From a virus, in IMG/VR virus record IMGVR_UViG_3300033143_002937, positions 1-27,990 of that record: 27,990 nucleotides of DNA; one strand, written 5' to 3'. The notes beneath the pieces were generated by a model, which was given only the letters and a program-made list of their open reading frames with translations, had not been told where the DNA came from and did not search any database. Position numbers and translations under genes: made by a program. Within the stretch, counting starts at the first letter, position 1, and each line of letters begins with the position of its first letter. Positions 21,218-27,990 of the stretch are shown piece by piece.

Positions 21218-22083
21218 TGAATAATGCTATAGATTTAGTTAAAGAAAAGGGACTTTCAGAGGCGGCAAACGTACTTGAAAAAGTTATGCTTAAAGAAGAT
21301 CAAGCCTATTGCCCTGTTATTCATTCTTTTGGTCCTGGTTTATATGTAAGAGAAGTTAAAATCCCAAAAGGTGCTTTTGCCATAGGTCATTCACAAAAAC
21401 ATGAGCACATGAATGTCTTTTTAAAAGGTGAAGTTACAATTTTAAAGGACGATGGTACAGTTGAGACCCTGAAAGCGCCGATGATGTTTGTTGGTAGCCC
21501 TGGTAGAAAAATAGGCTATGTCCATGAAGATGTCATATGGCTTAATATTTACGCAACTGATTTAAAAAATGTAGAAGAATTAGAGGATTATTACCTAGAA
21601 AAATCTGAAGTGTTCGGTGACAATGAAGACATGAATTTTAATATGCAAAAAGTAAAACGTGAGGTTGATAGAAGAGATTATAAAGCCTTATTAGATGAGC
21701 TTAGCATAACAGAGGAAATGGTTCAAAAGGACGTACAAAACAAAGATGATTTAATAGATTTACCTCATGGTAGCTATAAATGTAAGCTAGGCGCGTCTCC
21801 TATACACGGTAAAGGTTTGTTTGCCACCAAAACCATAATGGCAGGTGAGATTATTTGCCCAGCAAGATTAATGGATAAGCGCACAATGGCTGGTAGGTAT
21901 ACAAACCATGCAAAAGAACCAAACGCCATAATGAAAGATAATAATGGCGATATAAATCTAGTTTGTTTAAAAGAAATTAAAGGCCAACACGCAGGGCGTG
22001 ATGGTGAGGAAATAGTAATAAATTATAGAGATTCTATTAATCTTCTAAAAGAGCAAAATAGGGGTAAATCATGTCAGGAGTAG
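21217..22083 (+). CDS. Cupin-SET fusion protein
   Basis: 288 residues in two parts. Residues 30-115 are a cupin beta-barrel: HSQKHEHMNVFLKGEV gives the paired His (62, 64) and the Gly turn, and GYVHEDVIWLN gives the second-motif His (103) and Asn. Residues 186-272 are a SET lysine methyltransferase domain: HGKGLFATKTIMAGEI (SAM-binding start), RYTNHAKEPNA (the NH motif), and GEEIVINY (the final E-x-x-x-x-Y element). Pre- and post-SET cysteines are absent. It sits between tail-hub and ejection genes with overlaps, so its product may modify a virion or host protein. Activity is inferred. Confidence 0.75.
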   Translation: MNNAIDLVKEKGLSEAANVLEKVMLKEDQAYCPVIHSFGPGLYVREVKIPKGAFAIGHSQKHEHMNVFLKGEVTILKDDGTVETLKAPMMFVGSPGRKIGYVHEDVIWLNIYATDLKNVEELEDYYLEKSEVFGDNEDMNFNMQKVKREVDRRDYKALLDELSITEEMVQKDVQNKDDLIDLPHGSYKCKLGASPIHGKGLFATKTIMAGEIICPARLMDKRTMAGRYTNHAKEPNAIMKDNNGDINLVCLKEIKGQHAGRDGEEIVINYRDSINLLKEQNRGKSCQE

Positions 22084-22901
22084 CAACAGCAATAGTAGGT
22101 GGTGCAATAATCGGTGGTGTAGTTCAAGACAGTGCAAGCAAACGTGGGATTAAATCACAAGAAGACGCTAGTGCAAGAGCAGAGTCTACACAAGAGCGTA
22201 TGTACGAACAACAAAGAGAAGATTTGGCGCCTTGGCGCGAAGCTGGCACAGGAGCTTTAGAACAAATGCAAAGCGGTGACATTCAAGCTCAACTAGAGGC
22301 AGACCCTGGTTATCAATTCAGAATGCAGCAAGGAATGGGCGCCTCAAATGCCGCCGCTTCAGCAAGAGGCGGCTCATTAGGCGGCGCTCAACTAAAGGCT
22401 TTAAATAGATATGGGCAAGACTATGCTTCTCAAGAGTATGGAAATTCTTGGAATAGATTATCAACCTTAGCTGGTCTTGGTAGCAGTGCAAATCAACAGG
22501 GTGTTTCAGCAGCTGGGCAACTCGGTACAAATATGGCTAACAACCAAATGTCAATGGGAAATGCTCAGGCCGCTGCTCAAATAGCCCAAGGAAATCAAAT
22601 GAGTAATATGATAGGGCAAGGGACAACTGCTTATGCTATGTACGCCTCGGATGAAAGACTAAAAACAGACATTAAACCAGTTAATAAAGAAGATCTTGCA
22701 GAGTTAAGAGCAGCGATTAAACCTTATGCTTATAAATACATAAACAGTGATTTAGGTGAAGGTGAATTTATTGGTGTAATGGCTCAAGACTTAGAGAAAA
22801 CAAAACTAGGCAAAACAATCATTGAAGAAATAGACGGATTTAAATTTGTGAATATGAAAAAAGCAACTTCATTATTTTTAGCATCAATTGCAGAGGGGTA
22901 A
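22071..22901 (+). CDS. Ejection/tail protein with C-terminal S74 chaperone domain
   Basis: 276 residues. The N-terminal hydrophobic glycine segment (AIVGGAIIGGVV) and Gln/Ala/Gly-rich helical middle (residues 28-185) resemble DNA-transfer proteins. Residues 192-276 (ASDERLKTDIKP, EFIGVMAQDLEKT) are an intramolecular chaperone of the endosialidase type (peptidase S74), which cleaves itself at the Ser (193) of SDERLK, with Lys198 nearby. These domains usually end tail fibres and spikes. The start uses AGGGG and overlaps the SET gene by 13 bases. Confidence 0.7.
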   Translation: MSGVATAIVGGAIIGGVVQDSASKRGIKSQEDASARAESTQERMYEQQREDLAPWREAGTGALEQMQSGDIQAQLEADPGYQFRMQQGMGASNAAASARGGSLGGAQLKALNRYGQDYASQEYGNSWNRLSTLAGLGSSANQQGVSAAGQLGTNMANNQMSMGNAQAAAQIAQGNQMSNMIGQGTTAYAMYASDERLKTDIKPVNKEDLAELRAAIKPYAYKYINSDLGEGEFIGVMAQDLEKTKLGKTIIEEIDGFKFVNMKKATSLFLASIAEG

Positions 22902-22904
22902 GAA

Positions 22905-23891
22905 ATGCCAATAGATAGTTCAATATATTCTAGACAGATTATGCCGGACATTGCAGGGTCTATGCAGCGTGGAATGCAAATGTCCGATATGATGCAACAA
23001 AAAGAAGTTAGACAACAGGAATTTGAAAAGCAAAAAGCTATAAAAGATCTTGCTGAGTCTAGCATGACTCCTGATGTGGGTGGTGGTTCTAAATTTGATC
23101 AAGAAAGATATTTATCAGGCCTTTACAAAATAGACCCGCAAAAAGCCATGCAAACACAGCAAATGATGCAACAGCAACAGGCTGGGCAAGAGGGATTAGC
23201 ATTAAAACAGCAAGGCGCAATGCTTGACAGAAGAAAAGCTGGCTTTAGAGCAGTTAGGGACGACTCAGGAAAAGTTACAGGCATGGAGCGTGACCCTGAT
23301 TATAAAGACCCAAAAGCTCAAGAGCAACAATTTAAAATGGTCGATATGCTAAGAAAAGAGAGAAGTGCTTTGCCAGTCACAAAAGCAACACAGGCCGTTT
23401 CAGTAGCTTATAATAAAATTAGGCACGCAAAAGAAAACCCATCAGCAGCTGGTGATTTAACAATGGTTTTTAACTTTATGAAAATGTTAGACCCTAGCTC
23501 AGTAGTAAGGGAATCAGAGTTTAAAACAGCAGCTGGAGCAAGAGCAGCAATCTCCAAAATGGAGAACTCTGGCACCTTTATTCCAGCAATTGTAAAACAG
23601 GGTATGCAAAGAATGGAAACAGGTAGGTTTTTATTGCCTGAACAGTTAGAAGATTTTGCAGGTCAATCAGCTGGCCTCTATGAGGCTCAAATTTCTCAAC
23701 AAAGAAAAGCAGACTCTATTTTTGAAAGAATAGCAGGTCAAAGAGGATTAGACCCTAAAAATATTATGATTGAATTTGGGACAGATGTTGCTGGTAAGAA
23801 AAAGAAAAAGCAACAATTTGATGTAAATACTCTTATAGATTTAGATGATAAGAGTCTTGATGAAATGTATAAACAAGCTGGCGGTGAATAA
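22905..23891 (+). CDS. DNA ejection protein (predicted)
   Basis: 328 residues, Met/Gln-rich and helical at the N-terminus (RGMQMSDMMQQKEVRQQEF, QQMMQQQQAG). The C-terminal half contains PSAAGDLTMVFNFMKMLDP then SSVVRESEFKTA, a block I recall in podovirus internal-virion proteins. It probably enters the host with the DNA. An AGAGGGG site precedes the ATG; it overlaps the next gene as TAATG. Confidence 0.7.
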   Translation: MPIDSSIYSRQIMPDIAGSMQRGMQMSDMMQQKEVRQQEFEKQKAIKDLAESSMTPDVGGGSKFDQERYLSGLYKIDPQKAMQTQQMMQQQQAGQEGLALKQQGAMLDRRKAGFRAVRDDSGKVTGMERDPDYKDPKAQEQQFKMVDMLRKERSALPVTKATQAVSVAYNKIRHAKENPSAAGDLTMVFNFMKMLDPSSVVRESEFKTAAGARAAISKMENSGTFIPAIVKQGMQRMETGRFLLPEQLEDFAGQSAGLYEAQISQQRKADSIFERIAGQRGLDPKNIMIEFGTDVAGKKKKKQQFDVNTLIDLDDKSLDEMYKQAGGE

Positions 23892-25684
23892 TGGCAAGCA
23901 GAGAGGAAAAGATTGCATTTATTCAACAGAAAATGACTCAACAACAAGACGCATCTTTGCCTCAAAGCCCTGGGCCAACACAAGAGCCAACAAGAGAACA
24001 GAAAATTGATTTTATAAAACAAAACATGACTCAACCACCTCAACAGAAAGACGCAAGCCTTGGTGAGAGAGGAGAGGCTTTTCTACAAGGATATGGTGAA
24101 TCATCTACATTTGGTTATTTGCCAGAAATTCAAGCGGCAACTTATCCAGCTTTTGAAAAAGTAGGTGAAATGCTTACTGGTCAAGACATACCTGATGAGC
24201 CTTACCAACAGAGGTTAAGACAAGCAGAAATAACTGGTGAGGCAACAAAAGCCAAAGCACCAGTTGCGGCAATGGGTGGCCAAATAGCTGGGTTTATTGT
24301 TCCTGGTAGCAAAGTTGCAAAAGGTGTTAAGGCCGGATTTAAGGGCGCAAAAGCATTAAAAGGGTTAACAGGCTTATCAAAGGCCGCTGCAATGGGCGTT
24401 GCTGAGGGGTCTGTAATGGCTGGCTTACAAAAAGCTGAAGACTTACCAGGGAAGCTGCAAAACATAGCTTATGGGGCTGTTGGTGGCGGATTAATGGGCG
24501 GTGTAGGTAAAGGCTTTGAAAAAGCAGGCCACGCATTAAAAGAGCACGCAAAGGCTTTGAGAATTAAAGGCGTTGGCACAATGCTTAAAGATTTCAGAAA
24601 TATATATCACAGAGGTGAAGTAAACAGCCTAAATACATTCATAAAAGAAAAGAAAATTTTAAGACCTGGCTCAACTGTTGAAACAGTTGTTAATAAAGTT
24701 AGGCCAATGATTAAAAAAATAGGGAAAGAGTTAGATGATACTTATAAAAACCTTAAAAAAACTCTTGATGATTCTGATTTTATAGACAATTTAACTCCAA
24801 AGCAGCAAGACAAGTATTATGATGTTGGCTTTTACCCTGGCTCAAGTAAAAATGAAGCTCTTTCTTATATTAAAAGTAAAATTAAAGTGGAAGAGGGTGC
24901 TGAAGCTGCGATAAGCAAAGTGGGCAAATATTTAGATGAAATGGTTTCTGAGTTTGGTGATGATATATCTATTAAACAAGCTAATGACATTAAAAGTGCT
25001 GTAGACAGAGTAATAAATTATAGCAGAAACCCAATGTCACCAGACCCTATAAAAGAAAAGGCTTTTTACTATTTAAGGAGATTTATTAAAGACAAAATTG
25101 ATGACCAAGTAAAGTTTATTGATGATGTTGTGGGAAGTGCGGACGCTAAAAAACTTGTAAAACTAAATAAAGAGTATGGAAATTCTGCAACTATTTTAGA
25201 TATATCAACGGATAGAGTTGCAAGGGATGCCTCAAATAGAATATTTGGTTTATCTGAGCAAATAGCCACAGGGGCTCTTGGTGCTGGCTCATTAGCAAGC
25301 GGTCAAGATAAAGAAACAGCTGCTTTAATGGCTGGTGTTGGTTTTTTATTGTCAAAAGGTGCAAAAAAATATGGCCCAGGTTTAGGCGCACCTCTAATGG
25401 AGGGACTAGGGAAGGCCGTTGGTGGTTTTGGCAGAGGAGCGATGAAAGCGGCTCCAATAACTGGGGCTTTAGCCGCAAGCCAACCAAAAAAAGGTGAAGC
25501 TAAGTGGGCAAGCAAAGGCCTAAACTCTGTTATAGAATCAACAGGTGACCAAAGCTTTAAGTCTTTAGAAAACAGCAAAGACAAAGAAGTTAAAAGGCTC
25601 TTGATGCAAGCATCAGGACTTAAAAAAGACTCCAAAATGTTTAAAAATATAGTTAAGAAATTAAAAAGAAAGGTAGGTAAATAA
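23891..25684 (+). CDS. Large DNA ejection protein (P22 gp16 position)
   Basis: 597 residues. It opens with two similar repeats (REEKIAFIQQKMTQ and REQKIDFIKQNMTQ, each ending DASL). Residues 107-215 and about 452-520 are Ala/Gly-rich and membrane-active in character (GAVGGGLMGGVGKG, ATGALGAGSLASG), suited to crossing the host membrane. A helical middle and basic end (KNIVKKLKRKVGK) lie around them. No lysozyme motif is seen. Position and composition support an ejection role. Confidence 0.65.
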   Translation: MASREEKIAFIQQKMTQQQDASLPQSPGPTQEPTREQKIDFIKQNMTQPPQQKDASLGERGEAFLQGYGESSTFGYLPEIQAATYPAFEKVGEMLTGQDIPDEPYQQRLRQAEITGEATKAKAPVAAMGGQIAGFIVPGSKVAKGVKAGFKGAKALKGLTGLSKAAAMGVAEGSVMAGLQKAEDLPGKLQNIAYGAVGGGLMGGVGKGFEKAGHALKEHAKALRIKGVGTMLKDFRNIYHRGEVNSLNTFIKEKKILRPGSTVETVVNKVRPMIKKIGKELDDTYKNLKKTLDDSDFIDNLTPKQQDKYYDVGFYPGSSKNEALSYIKSKIKVEEGAEAAISKVGKYLDEMVSEFGDDISIKQANDIKSAVDRVINYSRNPMSPDPIKEKAFYYLRRFIKDKIDDQVKFIDDVVGSADAKKLVKLNKEYGNSATILDISTDRVARDASNRIFGLSEQIATGALGAGSLASGQDKETAALMAGVGFLLSKGAKKYGPGLGAPLMEGLGKAVGGFGRGAMKAAPITGALAASQPKKGEAKWASKGLNSVIESTGDQSFKSLENSKDKEVKRLLMQASGLKKDSKMFKNIVKKLKRKVGK

Positions 25685-26352
25685 TGAGCGTACCTTATCC
25701 AAACGTAAAACCTCAGTTTAATGATGTTAATGGCGTACCTTTGTCCGGTGGTCTGCTTTATATTTATGCAGCTGGCACATCAACCCCAGCAACAAGCTAC
25801 TCAGACCCAGCTTTAACCACTCCAAACTCTAACCCAATTGTGTTAGATTCAAGAGGTGAGGCTAGTGTTTACTTTGCTGATGGTTCTTATAAATTTGTTT
25901 TAAAAGACTCTTTAGATGTAACTGTATTCACAGAGGATAACATTACACTTGAGGATTTCTCAGCAACCTCAACACTTCTTAGTAAGTATACAGTTTCTTA
26001 TGCTGATATTGCTGCGGCGGCAACCTCAGATACTGAGACATTGCTTAGTTTATCGTCAAAAACTTTAATTGAATATGTTGTTATAAAACATAGCACAGCT
26101 TTTGTTGGTGGCTCAGTCTCAGCTTTAACAGTTGATGTTGGTGACTCTGGTGATGCTGATGCTTTAATTTCAGCATTTGATGTCATGGCAACAGTAGCAG
26201 AAAGTGCTTCTGAAACAGTAAGTGTAATTTACATAGGTGCATTTGCATCAGCCACAGATATTATTGCAACCTTCACGGCAACAGGTGATGATTTAGACCA
26301 ATTAACAGCTGGCTCAGTTGATATATGGGTGAAAACCAAGGGAATGAATTAA
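25684..26352 (+). CDS. Tail fibre/spike N-terminal-type protein
   Basis: 222 residues. Residues 8-90 match a domain that opens many phage tail-fibre and spike proteins: FNDVNGVPLSGGLLYIYAAG, NPIVLDSRGEASVYF, GSYKFVLKD, DNITL. The remainder is strand-rich with Ala/Ser/Asp turns. It may attach to the tail hub and join the fibre encoded next. It overlaps the ejection gene as TAATG after AGGTAGG. Confidence 0.7.
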   Translation: MSVPYPNVKPQFNDVNGVPLSGGLLYIYAAGTSTPATSYSDPALTTPNSNPIVLDSRGEASVYFADGSYKFVLKDSLDVTVFTEDNITLEDFSATSTLLSKYTVSYADIAAAATSDTETLLSLSSKTLIEYVVIKHSTAFVGGSVSALTVDVGDSGDADALISAFDVMATVAESASETVSVIYIGAFASATDIIATFTATGDDLDQLTAGSVDIWVKTKGMN

Positions 26353-27990
26353 ATGAAAAAGAAATTACTAGCTTTAGGAATAATTTTAACCTCATTGGTG
26401 GCTATTGCTGCAAATAGAGTTAGCAATTATGATGAGTTTAAAGGTGGCACTTTTACAGGCACATCAATGTCTGTTGGCAACCTTCAATTATCAGGCAATA
26501 GTCTTATTTCTACAGATACAAATGGAAATATTAATTTTAACCCTGATGGCACTGGCTTATCAATCTTTACTGACTTAACAGCAACTACTGTGCCTTATTT
26601 GGGGGCCAGTAGTGAGCTTTTAAGCTCAAGCATAACACCTACTGAGCTAGGTTACTTAACAGGGCTTACAAGTGCTGTGGTTGGCTTAACTGATACTCAG
26701 TCTTTAACAAATAAAACCCTAGATGATGACACAAATAATATTCATGCTGATGTTACGCATTTATTAGTAAGAAATGTATCAGGTGGCACCTTAACAAGAG
26801 GCTCACCTGTTTATGTAAGTGGTTACAACTCTGGTCAAGATAGGGTTGAGGTAGAATTAGCCGATGCTGACACAGCTGGCTTATTCCCTTCTGTTGGTTT
26901 AATTGAGTCTGACATTCTAAACAATGCAAATGGTGAAGTTGTAGCTGGTGGTGTTTTAACAGATTTTGACACATCAGCATGGTCTGTAGGTGACGCATTA
27001 TTTTTAAGCACAACAGTAGGCACATTAACCAATGTTGCACCTTCTGGCACAGCTGAGGCTATTCAAACAATTGCTAAAGTAACAAGGTCTCATGCCAGTC
27101 AGGGTGTTGTTTTAATTCAAGGTGCTGGTCGAATAAACGCCGTACCTAATGATATAGTAATGCCTGAATTAGCATCAACCCCAGCAACTCCAGCTAGTGG
27201 GTTTAAGCAAATCTATCCAAAGACTGATGGCAAATTATATACATTAAATGATTCTGGTGTTGAGACAGAGGTTGGGGCTGGTGGCTCTAGTGGTACAGGG
27301 AAAAACTACATATTAAACCCTGATGGTGAAAGTGGTGGTGTAACAGACTGGGCGGTTTATGATGATGGGGCTGTTTCTGAGCCAGTTGATGGCACAGGGG
27401 GCTTACCTCCAAGCACCACTTACAGCGTAACTAGTGGGGCAAGCCAACTTATAGAGGGCGACTACACTATGTATCTGTTGCAGAACACAGCAGTAGACCA
27501 TCAAGGTACAGGGCTTAGCACAGATTTTGAAGTAGACAGAGAGATTGCTTTAGGTGCTAAAAAATTAAATGTTTCTTTTAAATACGCATTAAGTGATTTG
27601 GCTTCTTATGGTGATTATAAAGTTTTTGTTTATGACATAGACAACACAACTTTAATAGGTGCAATCCAAAATGAAAACAGTGGTGATTTAACAGCTGGTT
27701 ATTACAACAGTTCTGGCAATACAGTTGATGGTTCTATTAATTTTTCAGGTAAATTTTATGCAACAAGTTCTTTAAATTACAGGTTAATTTTCCACAGAAC
27801 AGATACAAGCACAGGGTATGAAAACAGACTTTACTTTGATGAGGTTAAGGTCAGCCCTGATGAGTTTATCCCTGGCTATATAGGCACAGGTTGGAAGTCT
27901 GAAACAATAACTGGTTCTTTTACGACAAATACTACTTATGAATATATGGAGCGCAGAGTTGGCGACACCATGGAAGGCTCTGTTAATATT
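26353..27990 (+). CDS. Tail-fibre-like protein with signal sequence (partial, 3' end outside)
   Basis: The frame stays open for 546 codons to the window edge. It starts MKKKLLALGIILTSLVAIA, a textbook signal peptide. A fibre-type region follows: LGYLTGLTSAVVGLTDTQ, SLTNKTLDD, TRGSPVYVSG and WSVGDALFLS, close to domains that recur in phage fibres. Around residues 315-505 is a carbohydrate-binding-like beta region (LNPDGESGG, NVSFKYALSD, DEVKVSPDEF). The ATG follows AAGGG. The gene begins directly after the previous stop and belongs to the fibre block. Export of a fibre is unusual. Confidence 0.65.
   Translation, partial: MKKKLLALGIILTSLVAIAANRVSNYDEFKGGTFTGTSMSVGNLQLSGNSLISTDTNGNINFNPDGTGLSIFTDLTATTVPYLGASSELLSSSITPTELGYLTGLTSAVVGLTDTQSLTNKTLDDDTNNIHADVTHLLVRNVSGGTLTRGSPVYVSGYNSGQDRVEVELADADTAGLFPSVGLIESDILNNANGEVVAGGVLTDFDTSAWSVGDALFLSTTVGTLTNVAPSGTAEAIQTIAKVTRSHASQGVVLIQGAGRINAVPNDIVMPELASTPATPASGFKQIYPKTDGKLYTLNDSGVETEVGAGGSSGTGKNYILNPDGESGGVTDWAVYDDGAVSEPVDGTGGLPPSTTYSVTSGASQLIEGDYTMYLLQNTAVDHQGTGLSTDFEVDREIALGAKKLNVSFKYALSDLASYGDYKVFVYDIDNTTLIGAIQNENSGDLTAGYYNSSGNTVDGSINFSGKFYATSSLNYRLIFHRTDTSTGYENRLYFDEVKVSPDEFIPGYIGTGWKSETITGSFTTNTTYEYMERRVGDTMEGSVNI

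Noticed and set aside
1-27990. tRNA genes, CRISPR arrays, insertion sequences, integrase, lysis genes
   Set aside because: No T-loop or cloverleaf pattern, spaced direct-repeat array, transposase, integrase, endolysin or clear holin sequence was recognised on either strand; they may lie outside the window.

Overview
The window looks like part of the genome of a tailed double-stranded DNA phage (or prophage) with a P22-type short-tailed virion. The evidence is a contiguous rightward block with the P22 order: small and large terminase, P22-like portal, scaffold, P22-like coat, gp4-like and gp10-like tail factors, ejection proteins, then tail-fibre proteins. The DNA is AT-rich (by eye under 40% G+C). 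The product of 16675..17523 resembles a capsid-associated family I know mainly from marine phages, so an aquatic Gram-negative host is plausible; the host cannot be named from the sequence. No integrase, repressor, holin, endolysin, tRNA or CRISPR array was recognised.

Layout. (1) 1-2467, leftward: tightly packed small genes, many under 80 codons, several Cys-rich, plus a DNA methyltransferase gene broken near its 3' end. Six leftward genes, five of them here, share a leader of the form TTAACA followed by a purine-rich ribosome-binding site. (2) 2468-2932: a gene-free control region with a leftward terminator, a second two-way terminator hairpin, a candidate leftward promoter and a long nested inverted repeat. 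(3) 2933-3684: three small rightward genes of unknown function, isolated between leftward blocks. (4) 8665 down to 3752, leftward: a recombination operon (RecE-type exonuclease, Bet/Red-beta annealase), an IbrB-like ParB protein, a 129-residue protein, an IbrA-like PAPS-reductase-family protein, a 75-residue protein with an SSB-like C-terminal tip, an HNH nuclease and a DUF1064 protein. Most junctions overlap by a few bases, and a terminator at 3663-3692 ends the run. (5) 8697-8777: divergent control region. (6) 8778-27990, rightward: Fis-like regulator, small membrane protein, CsrA-like protein, a small basic protein, then the virion genes.

How it fits together. The leftward operon would process, recombine and possibly modify DNA early. 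The Fis-like and CsrA-like proteins sit where late control would be expected. The rightward block builds the head (a strong terminator follows the head genes at 16633-16653), then the tail hub, ejection proteins and fibres. The most unusual items are a cupin-SET fusion inside the tail operon, an IbrA/IbrB-like pair with a protein encoded between them, two virion-block proteins with N-terminal signal sequences, a RecE-like nuclease with Asn in place of a catalytic acid, and the nested palindrome at 2770-2827.
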